Assembly: GCA_022059125.1 (NCBI GenBank)
Contig: JAEUWY010000023.1
Span: 1,612,001 to 1,676,000, forward strand
DNA length: 64,000 nt
Origin: Corynespora cassiicola
Lineage: Eukaryota; Ascomycota; Dothideomycetes; Pleosporales; Corynesporascaceae
Direction: 5' to 3'
A model generated the notes under the pieces. It made no database searches and was not told the DNA's origin. It saw nothing but the letters and a program-made list of their open reading frames with translations. The position numbers and the translations under genes are program-made. This document shows, piece by piece, positions 12,189-22,219 of this stretch; position 1 is the first letter of the stretch; every line of letters begins with the position of its first letter.

Positions 12189-15165
12189 ATGGCCTCACGC
12201 AAGAGGATCGCCGAAGCCATTGATCTCACAGGAGACGACGAGCCAACGTTCCACAATCCCCGCACTCCGAAGCAACCCCGCACCTCCTACGGCGCCCATC
12301 CTCGGTCCCGCTCCACTCCGGGCTCGTCCCAGGCGGACCCCCTCTCCATTGAAGACGATGAAGATGGTTCCCAAGAAGTTGCCGACTCCACACAGGCTTA
12401 CAATGATACCCAGTATGGCTATGTCTACTATGGTACCATGTCTACTAAGATTGTCGGATGTCGCTACTACAACGGGTACGCAACTGTTGGAGAGATGGCC
12501 ATTGCCAGGCGCGAACCGCACAATCAATATGATTCCAATGCCATCCAGGTACTGAATGTTCAAGGAGTTCAAATTGGACACATTCCTCGTGTAATCGCCG
12601 CGAGACTTGCCAGGTACATGGACAATCGAAGCCTCCTTGTTGAGACGGTCATATCTGGCGACAAGGGCTATTATGATTGCCCAATCGATGTCAAGCTATA
12701 CGGTACTGGTGTACCCGCGGAAAGACACCGCCTTGAGACCCAGATGTTGACAGACCACCTACCAGTACCGATATTGGAGCAGGAGCGCAGGGAGAGGGAG
12801 GCGCGACAGAGGGAGATGGAGAGACGCGAAAGGGAAAGACAAAGAGCTTCGGCCAAGGCTTTCGCAAAAGCCGCTCGTCAACAAGCCGCCAGAGAGCGAG
12901 CAAGTGCAAGCCAGGCTCAACTCTATGGAGATTCAGACGAAGATTCCATGAGCCAATACATCGGAGGCTCATCGCAGGGTATGGAGCCTGGCCCCAGTTG
13001 GGAAGAAATTCTGGAAAATAGTCGTCGTTTCAACCCGAGAAGTGTCGAGCAGGTCATTGAAGAATTCGGCACCAAAGAGGAAGATCTAGCAGCGATGCCC
13101 AAAGCTGCGCAGCCAGTTGCTCTCAAGACACAACTGCACCCTTTTCAATTGCAAGGACTGCAATGGATGCTTGAAAAGGAGCGACCACAACTCCCCCCAC
13201 CCAGGACACAAGAAATTGTTCAGCTTTGGAAGCGTCATGCTTCGGTACCTAATGCCTTTACTAATGTCGCCACGAACTTTTCTACCAAAGAGCCCACCTT
13301 GGCTAGTGGTGGTATTCTGGCCGATGATATGGGTCTGGGAAAGACCATACAAGTCATTTCCCTCATCATGGCGGACCGAGCTTTAGGCAAAAGTGCATCG
13401 GGTGTATGTGATGCTACTTTGATCCTTGCTCCCGTCTCCGTCATGAGCAATTGGAGCACACAGATTGCAAAGCACATCAAGGAAGAACATGCACTTCGTG
13501 TCATGTTCTATCATGGAACGCGCAAACAGCCCATCACCCCAAAGAGCATCAAAGACCATGATGTGGTCATCAGCACATATGATTCTGTGTCCACCGAGTG
13601 GCATTCGCAGAAATCTACCAAATTACCGAGGAAATCAGGTGTATTTTCTGTAACGTGGCGCCGCGTTATTCTTGATGAAGGCAAGTTTTCGTACAACCTG
13701 GGTCTTATCAACTGGTCGCCTCTAACATGATGCAGGCCACAACATACGTAACCCCAAGGCAAAGAGGACGATTGCAGCATCAAACCTGATGGCGCAGTAT
13801 CGTTGGGCTCTCACAGGCACGCCAATCATCAACAATCTCAAAGATCTCTATTCCCTGGTGCGTTTCCTACGCTTGTCAGGTGGCCTTGACAATCTGGAGA
13901 TCTTCTACAGCGCAATCATTCGTCCCGTCGCCACTGGGAGCATACAAGGCAACAGGTCGTTGCAGCTCCTTATGAAAAGTATCTGCCTACGTCGAAAGAA
14001 GGAAATGTCTTTCATAGACTTACGCCTGCCGGACCTGGAGGAGTTCATCTCTCCGGTAACTCTCTTCCCTCACGAACAGGAAAAATATGACGCTCTCGAG
14101 GCACAGGCACAGGGCACTCTTGATGCCTATCGCAATAGCATGGCTGGCCAGAAAAGCGCCACTGATGCTTACCGCCATCTTTTGGAGGTATTGCTGCGAA
14201 TGCGTCAACTCTGCAATCACTGGAAACTTGTGGGCGAAAAACGTCTCAACACTGTCATGCAGCAACTCGAAGCCGAGGGTGCCGTTGACTTGACTCCAGA
14301 GAACAAGGTTGCCCTTCAACAGATGCTGCAGCTGTCCATCGAATCTCAGGATGAATGTCCGGTTTGCATGGAAACACTTAATGATCCTGTCATAACTAAA
14401 TGTGCTCACATATTCTGCACAGCCTGCATTGAGCGCGTAATCGACATGCAACACAGGTGCCCAATGTGCCGTACCGAGCTCGAATCGCTTGCAGCGACCA
14501 CAGTCAAGCCCGCAGCAGAGACCTCCAACGCCATTCCCCTGACTCAAGAACAACTAATGGACAAGCAATCCCTCGAGAACGAGACCTCGAGCAAAGTCAA
14601 AGCCCTCATTGACATCCTCCGAGCAAGCGCCTCGGACTCTACCAACAAGACAATCATCTTCTCCCAATGGACATCCTTCCTCGACCTCCTCCAACCACAC
14701 CTCACGGCCACAGGCTTCAAATACACGCGCATTGACGGTAGCATGACGGCCCCGCAGCGCGATCTCGCCCTCGAGGCCCTCGATTCGGACCCCAAAACCA
14801 CAATCATGCTCGCCTCCCTGTCCGTCTGCAGCGTCGGGCTCAACCTCGTGGCCGCCAACCATGTCATCATGGCCGACTCGTGGTGGGCGCCCGCCATCGA
14901 GGACCAGGCCGTAGACCGCGTCCATCGCCTCGGCCAGATGCGCAAAACAAAAGTTTTCCGCCTCGTGGTCGAGGGCAGCATCGAGCATCGCGTCCTCGGC
15001 ATTCAGGACGAGAAGAGGAAGTTGATGGGGCTGGCGTTTGCGGAGAAGGAGAGGAGGGGGAAGAAGAGGCCTGGAGCTGGGTTGGCGGATTTGGAGAGGT
15101 TGTTGGGGGGGAGTGGGGCGAAGGCGGCGGAGGCGAATGGGGGTGCGGGTCGGAGTAGGAATTAG
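12189..15165 (+). CDS. HLTF/Rad5-like SNF2 helicase with HIRAN and RING domains
   Basis: Predicted nuclear DNA translocase and ubiquitin ligase of the HLTF/Rad5 group, which remodels stalled replication forks and polyubiquitinates PCNA. Exons are 12189-13680 and 13736-15165, giving 973 residues. Order: SUMO-interaction-like IDLTGDDE near residue 11; HIRAN domain about 80-170; a charged coiled coil about 197-250; SNF2 ATPase with Walker A DDMGLGKT (GLGKT at 382-386) and motif II DEGH (496-499); a C3HC4 RING about 705-745 (CPVC, CAHIFC, CPMC) inserted between helicase lobes; and a C-terminal lobe with IIFSQWTSFLDLL and DRVHRLGQ. The only intron starts with GC rather than GT and splits motif II. 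The start 12189 has good context; an in-frame ATG at 12075 is the alternative. It is shorter than budding-yeast Rad5, so orthology to Rad5 itself is not claimed. Confidence 0.93.
13681..13735 (+). other. GC-AG intron inside the SNF2-RING gene
   Basis: The 55-nt intron begins GCAAGT and ends TGCAG. Only this donor joins DE to GH and keeps the downstream frame. The nearest GT downstream would shift the frame into an early stop. Confidence 0.88.
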
Positions 15166-15851
15166 GAGAATGACGGGTTGGATGTGGGAGGATCTAGCGG
15201 CGAATGTGGTTGAGAATAGGCGGACATCTAGGTGGGAGAAGCATGTACGGCGTTCTCAAGGCGAATGTGGGAGGTTGATCTTTGCACAACGTGGTAAGTT
15301 TTCGAGGTGTGGGATACAGTATTGATACCAAGGGAAAAGCTCTGTCTCGGTTTGTAAGTAATCTCTGGCGTTTCGGCGCGAACATGATGTTTTGTCTCTT
15401 TACACTTGCATGTTGTGCTGTACTCTAGGGGTTATTCGCGTCACATGAGGTGTTTATTCTCATGTTCCAGAGGCTGGTTGCTGAGACATGCCGTGCAAGC
15501 TCTCGTGTTGTGAATCGCATTCACAACTACAATGACCGAATGGGAGTCTCGGGTGACAATAGTATTGTCTTGCTCAGGTGTTTCTTCTTTTTTAGGTGGA
15601 CAATCGAGCGCATGTTTAACAATGTGTCTTCAAACAAAGACGGGGTTTGAGGCACATTTTACACATGACCTTTTTGGTGTTTCTTTCTAGCTAACTGCTG
15701 GCGGATATATAAATACTCGATCTGAGGGACTGATGGTGTCCCACAAACAGTATCTGTTCTGCACCAGTATTGGGCATATATCGAATCAGTCGCTAAAGTC
15801 ACTACAAAATATCGAATCAGTCACTACAAGATATCCTGATAATCGCTAAAA
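15166..15851. other. Intergenic region
   Basis: Downstream of the SNF2-RING gene. No coding signal was recognised apart from an imperfect repeat at its right end, just before the small ORF at 15852. Confidence 0.45.
15776..15840 (+). repeat. Imperfect tandem repeat of about 22 bp
   Basis: The words ATATCGAATCAGTC (15778, 15809) and AGTCACTACAA (15797, 15819) recur with spacing of 22-31 bp immediately upstream of the small ORF. Confidence 0.7.
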
Positions 15852-15980
15852 ATGGCCAAGCAGACGATTACGAACACACTTGTGGTTCAGGTTGAGCCTG
15901 ACACGTGGTATTGTCCGCGTTGCAATGCTATGAACGATAAAGGAGACAGCTCGTGCGGCTGCGGTGCATCGAAGCCGTGA
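15852..15980 (+). CDS. 42-residue zinc-ribbon-like microprotein, candidate
   Basis: A small open frame from an ATG to TGA. After an acidic Thr/Val-rich N-terminus it contains WYCPRCNAMN followed by six residues and CGCG. This is close to the RanBP2-type zinc finger pattern W-x-C-x2-C-x3-N-x6-C-x2-C, except that the last pair is C-x-C. The stop overlaps a strong splice donor (GTGAGT at 15976), so the frame could continue into an unrecognised second exon. It is isolated, in A+T-rich sequence. Family assignment rests on the motif alone, and expression is unknown. Confidence 0.4.
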   Translation: MAKQTITNTLVVQVEPDTWYCPRCNAMNDKGDSSCGCGASKP

Positions 15981-16780
15981 GTCCAGGGAGAGCCAAGAGG
16001 TGCATTTTCTGGACGGAGAGTGAGAGATCGACACAAAGAAGCATGCTTCTTATAAATATTATCTAATATACAACCAATTTAAAATTTAAACCTGTGTTGC
16101 TGAATATTAGATGGGCCAAAAAGTAAGGAAAACGCCCTTTTGTGATTAAAGTTATCTTAAAAGTTTAAATACCATAGGGTTCTTCGGGATCTTTGCGGTA
16201 CCAAAACTCAGATTTATTTCTGTCAATTATATTGAGTGTTGTAATTAGATGGGGCGGACGGCTAGGATTAGCTTGCTGCAGAACAATTTTTTCTGCCTTT
16301 CAACTTTGTAATCGCTATTTTATCTTGGACAAGAGACTGGACCTTGGCAGCGTGATATTCAGAGCATCCTCGTTGCTCGAAATGCTCATCCACAGCATTT
16401 AGGATTTTGTACTATAAATACACCGTCTCCTGTAAGACAGGATGCTGGACAAGCGAGTTGGTCTGTGCCATATTTATGAGGTCATGGCGGTGAGCTGCGG
16501 AACCACCCCACTCCAATTTTTCCTCCCCATACTTACTTCAAATTATACCTTTATTATCCATTGAGATCAATTCTGAACTGAAAAATTATGTAAAGTATCT
16601 GCAGCCCCTAATCTAGCTGTGCGTTATCCTCTCTCCAAGCCATATAATATCCCCAAGTTGAAAGATTGCCAGCAGCTAACCCACCATACAGCCTTTCATC
16701 CCATATATCATCATACTTCTACCGCTCCAGGATCTCCAAAAAGCAGCCAACAAATACCCGCACACACTTCCCCCACTACA
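15981..16780. other. A+T-rich intergenic region upstream of a sugar transporter
   Basis: Rich in TAAA and TTTA words and without recognised coding sequence. It may hold decayed repeat sequence, but no terminal inverted repeats were found. The last 150 bp is C-rich leader for the transporter gene. Confidence 0.4.
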
Positions 16781-18268
16781 ATGCCTGCCCCCTCAAACTA
16801 CCCCCACATTTACTGGTGGCGCGACCCCGGCCTCCGCACCCTCAACTTCCTCCTCCTAACCTCCTACCTCGCCGCCACAACAAATGGCTACACCAGCTCC
16901 CTAATATCCAACCTAATCGCCAACCCCCACTGGACCCACTCCATCGCCAGCCCCTCCACCGCGCCCCTCCACCTCGGCCTCGTGACCGCTGCCCACTCCC
17001 TAGGCTGCATCGCCGCCTTCGCCCCCGCCCCCTGGCTCTCCGAGAAGCGCGGCCGCCGCGCCGCCATCCTCGCCGGAAACGTAGGCATCCTCGCCGGCGC
17101 CGCCGCTCAGCCCTTCTGCACTACGCCCGCCCAGTTCCTGGCCGCGCGCCTCGTCGTGGGCTGCGCGAATATCTTCAACGTCGTGTCGGCGTCGGCGCTG
17201 CTGGTCGAGGTGGCACATCCGAGGCAGAGGGGCGTGGCGGGCGCGCTGTTCAATGCGTGTTTCTTCGTCGGGTCCGTGGCGGCGGCCTGGGTGGCGTATG
17301 GGACGCTGGGGGTTGCGGGGAAGTGGTCGTGGAGGGTGCCTGTCTTGGTGCAGGGCGTTTGGAGCGTCGCGCAGATTGGGTTTGTGTTCTTCTGCCCCGA
17401 GTCTCCGGCTTGGTTGGTGAGGAATGGGGAGAGGGCGCGGGCGAGGGACATTCTGGTCAAGTATCATGCCAACGGGCGGGCTGATGATCCCGATGTTCTC
17501 GCGGAGTTTGAGAAGATGTGCGCGGCGGCTGAGATGAGTGGGCGGGGAGGTGAGAGCGGGTGGTTGGCTTTGTGCGCGACGCCGGGGAATCGCAGGCGGC
17601 TGGTTCTCTCGGTGGTCATTGGGGTTTCTACGCAGTGGGTCGGGAATGGCATCATCAGCTTCTATCTCGCCCCTGTCCTGCAGACCATCGGCATCACCGA
17701 CGTGTTCCAGCAGCAGGGCATAAACGGCGGCCTTCAGATCTACAACTGGTTCCTGGCCTTTGGGGCTGCACTCTTGTCCGAGAAAGCTGGACGTCGGCGG
17801 CTCTTCTTGACTTCGGCCGCCACTATGCTGGTTTTCATGGTATTGATCACAGTATGCTCGGCCTTGTATTCAAAAACTAAATCTGTCGCTTCGGGCTACG
17901 CGGTAGTCGTTTTCCTATTCCTGTTCCTTGGCGGGTATGTCATCGGTCTGACCCCCATTCCTGTCCTTTATGTCAATGAGATCTGGCCCAGTCATTTGAG
18001 AACCAAAGGCACTAGCGTCTTGTGGGTGTCCCAAGCCGTTGCTGTCTGCTTTAATCAGTTTGTAAACCCAGTTGCGCTTAGGGAGATTGCTTGGAGATAC
18101 TACCTGGTGTATGTCGCGGTGTTGGTTGCTGTCATCATCTTCATGTTTTTCTGTGTTCCAGAGACAAAGGGGCTATCTTTGGAAGAGGTGGGGAATCTTT
18201 TTGATAGGAGGGAACATGGAACTGAAGAGCTTTCAGATATTGTATCAAGGAGAGTTGATGAAGTGTAG
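16781..18268 (+). CDS. MFS sugar transporter (hexose/lactose permease type)
   Basis: Plasma-membrane sugar:proton symporter of the major facilitator sugar-porter family. It is a single uninterrupted exon of 495 residues with about 12 hydrophobic segments. Sugar-porter signatures are present: SEKRGRRAA after TM2, PESPAWLVRNGERARARDI at the end of TM6 (central-loop signature), SEKAGRRRLF in the second half, VNEIWPSHLRTKGTS and the C-terminal PETKGLSLEEV. The start at 16781 (MPAPSNYPHIYWW) is the first ATG in frame. The first half uses C-rich codons far more than the flanking sequence. Substrate cannot be read from sequence; lactose or hexose permease-like proteins are the nearest group by motif. 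Confidence 0.92.
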   Translation: MPAPSNYPHIYWWRDPGLRTLNFLLLTSYLAATTNGYTSSLISNLIANPHWTHSIASPSTAPLHLGLVTAAHSLGCIAAFAPAPWLSEKRGRRAAILAGNVGILAGAAAQPFCTTPAQFLAARLVVGCANIFNVVSASALLVEVAHPRQRGVAGALFNACFFVGSVAAAWVAYGTLGVAGKWSWRVPVLVQGVWSVAQIGFVFFCPESPAWLVRNGERARARDILVKYHANGRADDPDVLAEFEKMCAAAEMSGRGGESGWLALCATPGNRRRLVLSVVIGVSTQWVGNGIISFYLAPVLQTIGITDVFQQQGINGGLQIYNWFLAFGAALLSEKAGRRRLFLTSAATMLVFMVLITVCSALYSKTKSVASGYAVVVFLFLFLGGYVIGLTPIPVLYVNEIWPSHLRTKGTSVLWVSQAVAVCFNQFVNPVALREIAWRYYLVYVAVLVAVIIFMFFCVPETKGLSLEEVGNLFDRREHGTEELSDIVSRRVDEV

Positions 18269-18795
18269 GTCTAGGCTGCAGTAGAATGGCAGTTTAATAT
18301 TGGCGCTCATAATACCCCAATACATCTCAGTATGACTACATATGAGAGCTTGAATGTAGGTAGAGTAGACCAAGCTATGTCCTGGTGATTTATCTATATA
18401 TACAATTGAGTGTTGATAGGAGAGCAACCGTTAGAAGCCTACTAAGATTATATAACTCATAGCGCTTGTGAGATTACTTTTATCGTTTTTTAGTCAAAGC
18501 ATGCAGTGGCTAGTACAAAAGGGAAACAATCGATTATAATTGAACCTAAGTATAATGTGAATGAAACAAGCCTATAATCAAAAAATAGGTTACAAAAGAG
18601 TGTCCTTTTAAGTACTGCTGCCAATACCCCTGCACAATTACCTAATCCTGAATAGGTATACAAACAGTCATAGCAAAAATAGGGATGTCCTTGTCCGCAT
18701 TAAATAGAAGTTATAGTGTGAGAGACATATTAGTGAGAGCCTGATAAGAAAGAAACATTCCACACGTAGAACATTGGGGCCATGACCCGTGACTT
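18269..18795. other. A+T-rich intergenic region
   Basis: Lies between the sugar transporter and the small-gene array. No coding signal was recognised. Confidence 0.45.
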
Positions 18796-19245
18796 CTAAC
18801 CAGCCATATCGCCTATATCTTTGACCAGATCGTGCCATGTGACATCATTGGCATTTATCAATTCCTGAATTTTGATACGAACAGCACTGCTAATAAGTCA
18901 GTAACAAAGACCAAGAGGAAAGGCTGATACTGAGTACAGAAACTTTGTACAGTTACCGTCCCAGCCCCCCAAGGTGTTGCCATCTCTGGCTATGGCATCC
19001 TTCAAAGCTTCGGCCCTCTCTGCTTTAGTGTCTCTTTCCAGCTCCGACCAGATATCCCATTTAAAGTATATACATTTATTCGCTATATCCGGGCAACTTG
19101 TTCTGCCTATGCCGCCCCTGACACGGGGTGCTTTTTCTTCTTTTTTTTCGTGGTCATATACAGCAGGTATCTCCGGCCATTCTATCTTGTATACTGCAGG
19201 CTGAGGGATTTCGTATTCCACATTTGTTTCTGACATATCGAACAA
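18796..19245 (-). CDS. Small protein of unknown function, array copy A
   Basis: Not recognised from known families. Model: exon 1 is 19245-18938 and exon 2 is 18889-18796, joined over a 48-nt intron (donor GTACTC, acceptor TAG), giving 133 residues. The acceptor reads TAGCAG, so a one-residue-shorter form is equally possible. The product is hydrophilic, with no signal peptide or membrane segment. Its core reads GIGRTS, then ANKC-x2-F-x-WD, then GGWDGNCTKFL just before the intron; exon 2 encodes a helical Lys/Glu/Asp-rich tail. It is related to the gene at 20498-20915: both share the GR-S/KC-F-W/GGW-G-CT pattern and a phase-2 intron after the same Leu codon. The donor is weak, so the C-terminal exon is less certain. 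Confidence 0.5.
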
Positions 19246-20497
19246 GGATAAGGTGGCCGATAGTAATATTTTTGAGTGGAAGTGTCTCTTAGATTTCTGT
19301 CAGCTTTCCTGAACCTTTCCCGGATATCCGGGGTATTACAATGAATTCCGATATTATTGGAAACTATATAACTTCTGGAGAGTTCTTTACTCGAGGAAGA
19401 AAGTGCAGGGCTGGATCGTACAAGATAGATGTTTTGTGTGAAGAAGGTATGTAGCCTTAGCAATGTTTATACTCACCCATGAAGAAGAGTCATATATCTA
19501 ATAGTTTGCGCACAGTCATAAAATGGATCTCGAGTCATTTCTTGGTGCCGCGCGGGGGCTCGAAGGTGCTGGCGAGAGTCATTTCGAGTGTGCGGCGCCA
19601 ACCAAGGTTGCACAATTACATCATTGGTGTCCGTGTAAATGCTTATCATGCACAAGCATCTTCAATTGCAGGAAGCGGTAGTATGAACTGTGTAGAGCCT
19701 CTCTAGGGGACTTATACAAGTTCCAACTAGGCGAGAAATCGTGTGCAATCTTCAATCCAGGCTCTAAATAGAGGGCGACCGTAAGCCTGATCCATAGCGC
19801 TGGAATCATGTGAAATTACAGTTGACACATAGTATACATGTGACTTTGGAATAAAGAATAAATACGGATTGCAGTTTTTGCGAAAGGACGATAGTGGATC
19901 GCCTTTAGGCAAGAAAGTGGTTTGCCGTGCCGTAATGGTCAATGTAATCCGAGGCCTTGGATTTTCGGTCCCCTAGAACCGCTGAAGACGCAGACAGGGA
20001 TTAATCAGATCGACAAATGAATCTGGTGACACCATAAATGTCATCTCTGCCATTAAAATTGCACTCCAATCTACCCCACAATCCAATATGTACCCGGTTT
20101 GGTTGGCCACACTTCCCTTCCCTTAGTCAAGTGTCTCTAAAATAATTCCACCTTAGGATACACTGCTGCTAATTGCATGAATTTGGAACTTGGGCGGGAT
20201 GGTTGTGGGACTATACTGAACAAAGATGGCCGATTTCCCGCTTCGATACCGAAAAGTTGCACACGAGCCCTGTAGGAAATTTGACCTAATCTCCTTACCG
20301 CAATACTGTACTAAATGTAGTTTATTTTGATTCATTGAGTGGTTGGCCCGGTACCATACCTGTGGCTCACTCGCCAACCAGACTTCGCACACCAATCTCC
20401 CGACTGCTAGGGTCTGCTCCCGAAGACATGGTAATGGGGGTTTAACTCCCCAAAACTCCAGAATACCAATGACTCCCACCAAGAACGTTGAATCCTA
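19246..20497. other. Intergenic region of the small-gene array
   Basis: Contains the probable decayed copy listed at 19727-19942. A 109-codon open frame on the minus strand at 20153-20482 has no recognisable features and was not called. Confidence 0.4.
19727..19942 (-). pseudogene. Decayed copy C of the small-gene family
   Basis: A minus-strand frame between copies A and B ending AWIEDCTRFLA. The Cys before it lies 41 residues upstream of the Cys in DCTRFL; that spacing is 40 in copy A and 42 in copy B, and CT-[KR]-x-L is shared by all three. The frame has no ATG at its beginning, the KC/F-W segment is poorly kept, and the splice donor expected after the Leu codon is replaced by CGCCTAG, giving a stop. 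A relic is the simplest reading, but similarity is limited to the C-terminal motif and spacing. Confidence 0.35.
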
Positions 20498-20915
20498 TCA
20501 AGCCTCATTGGCTCTAGTAGGTGCTTCATTCTCGTCCACTGCCACCGCCCTTACCCTAGCTTCTCTCACCCCCTCATTTTCCTTGTCCCTCCTCTCGATA
20601 GCCTCCTTCCTACATTTATCATTATCGTTCTTCCTTCAAATGCGCGCCGAAAAACGCCTTCGATCATACTCACAGTCCCCTCGTACAATCTCCGACCCAG
20701 CCGCCGTCAAACTTGGTGTCGTTGTCGACTTTCTGGATACATTCAAGTCCATCGCTCGCCAAAGACTCTGTTTGATATGTATATCCATCAGACACCTCCC
20801 AGCCAAATGAAGTGCATTTCTTGGCAAGTGCGGCTGAAGATGCGCGACCGAGGCGAATGACGCTGGGTCTTGTAGGGTGAGGGTAGAGCACCCGATGGAC
20901 CGCTATTAACGGCAT
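20498..20915 (-). CDS. Small protein of unknown function, array copy B
   Basis: Paralogue of the gene at 18796-19245. Model: exon 1 is 20915-20674 and exon 2 is 20609-20498, with a 64-nt intron (strong GTGAGT donor, TGTAG acceptor), 117 residues. The core reads RLGRASSAALAKKC-x2-F-x-WEV and, 42 residues after that Cys, GDCTRGL at the splice site; exon 2 encodes a very charged helical tail rich in Glu, Arg and Ala. The shared intron phase and position with copy A support homology. Directly upstream another frame (21033 down to about 20900), starting MTATSQHLN, could be the original N-terminus separated by a frameshift or an unseen intron. The N-terminus used here (MPLIAVHRV) is therefore provisional. 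Confidence 0.5.
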
Positions 20916-21166
20916 GGTAATGTATGACCAGGTCAGCGCCCAGCTCTGAAGCAGGAATGTTGAAGTGTTGACCGGTAAAGCTTAAACTCGGATAAGTTGT
21001 CAAGTTGAGGTGTTGAGAAGTCGCAGTCATCAAGCAAGCAAAATCCCTCGTGAACCTGTTTATCGTGAGAGTGAGTGAGCACCGTGATCACGAACGAGAG
21101 CAGCACAACCAAGGCATGCCGTGTAACTCGAAAATCGAAACTAGTATTTTGCTACTGAAGAACGCC

Positions 21167-22219
21167 CTACTCGTAAAACACCAAGCACCTCACTTCGATC
21201 GATTGCCGCCCCGGCGCATCGCTCGGCGTCTTGGGGTCAGCAAACGCCGTGTGTGGCGTCCTGAGCGCAAGCCCTGACACTCCGTCCTCCAGTCCCTCAC
21301 CCCTCGAATCGAAGCACTTGAGCAGCATGACCTCCTCGGGCGTCATGTCCTTGAGGTAATAAAAGTTGTGCTGCTCGCTGGCAGCCACGCCCAGCGTCTC
21401 GCCACGCACCTCGTACCCTTCCGTCGACGTATAGCTCGTGGGGTCCGGCAGCTTCTCCTTGCCGCGGTCATCGTCGTCTGCGTCCAGGCTGTCGCGCCGC
21501 GGGTACAGCAAGTCTACGGGAATGAAATCCTCGGGCTTGGTCGACCGCCAATCAATCACTGCGAGCGGGTGGTCTGACGCCGGATTCTCGATGGGCCGCC
21601 AGACATTTACAATCTGGTACCGACCTTTTACGAGCTCGTCGGCCTCGTCCTTGGGGAGATGGCGGCGCACGCGCACCTCGGCTGCGGCAGGCGTTTGGTC
21701 GACGTGAACCTGTTGGACGGGCTGACGCGGCGCATCTTTTATCCGCCGCCTGATTGTGTGGTCGAATATCACAACTTTCTTGATGCCGGGGAGTTTTTCG
21801 CGCAGGAGTGCTTCCACTTCCTTGTAGTATCCTTCTCTTACGGCGGCTTCGTCGGTAAAAAGCTTTTCCTTGGCGGGGGAGGTGTAGACGGCAAAACCAG
21901 CATTGTCGGTTGTGAAGTCGCCCTCCCGCCCTCGTAGATCGTGTACATCTCTAGTATAATCCTTCAATGTGAAAGATGTTCCGGGGCCATCGACCTTGCC
22001 CCAAGGCCGTCCTTGGTACGAATTGGTGTCGATGTGTTTGAAATTTGCTGACGTCATTGTCGATAGAGGTGGTAGATCAGATTCGTGTAGATGCCGTGTA
22101 CTGGCCGTCGGGATATATGGGGACTTTGGTGAACGGAATGCTGGCCGTTTAACTGGGGTTGATGATTTGAGCAATGAATAGTTGCTTAGAAATACATGAC
22201 GCCATCGCGTATTTGCCAT
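21167..22219 (-). CDS. AsaB/CmcJ-like (GA4 desaturase family) oxygenase
   Basis: Member of the fungal family that includes AsaB-type hydroxylase/desaturases, CmcJ and gibberellin GA4 desaturase, associated with tailoring of small molecules. Intronless, 350 residues. Family blocks are present in order: IFDHTIRRR, QPVQQVHVDQTPAAA (H172 and D174, likely metal ligands), YQIVNVWRPI, PLAVIDWRS, FYYLKDMTPEEVMLLKCFDS, PHTAFADP (H323, likely third ligand) and RQSIEVRCLVFYE at the C-terminus. The first ATG at 22219 adds about 54 basic, Ser-rich residues resembling a mitochondrial targeting sequence. An internal ATG at 22057 (MTSANFKHID) with good context gives 296 residues, the more usual family length. 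It lies downstream of, and in the same direction as, a short-chain dehydrogenase. Substrate unknown. Confidence 0.85.
   Translation of the reverse strand: MANTRWRHVFLSNYSLLKSSTPVKRPAFRSPKSPYIPTASTRHLHESDLPPLSTMTSANFKHIDTNSYQGRPWGKVDGPGTSFTLKDYTRDVHDLRGREGDFTTDNAGFAVYTSPAKEKLFTDEAAVREGYYKEVEALLREKLPGIKKVVIFDHTIRRRIKDAPRQPVQQVHVDQTPAAAEVRVRRHLPKDEADELVKGRYQIVNVWRPIENPASDHPLAVIDWRSTKPEDFIPVDLLYPRRDSLDADDDDRGKEKLPDPTSYTSTEGYEVRGETLGVAASEQHNFYYLKDMTPEEVMLLKCFDSRGEGLEDGVSGLALRTPHTAFADPKTPSDAPGRQSIEVRCLVFYE

Noticed and set aside
16104..16140. Possible transposon end (GGGCCAAAAAGTAAGG) near 16.1 kb
   Set aside because: No inverted partner and no target-site duplication were found nearby.
16666..17484. 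272-codon frame overlapping the sugar transporter
   Set aside because: It lies out of frame with the clear transporter; the Pro/Arg-rich translation is a shadow of its C-rich codons.
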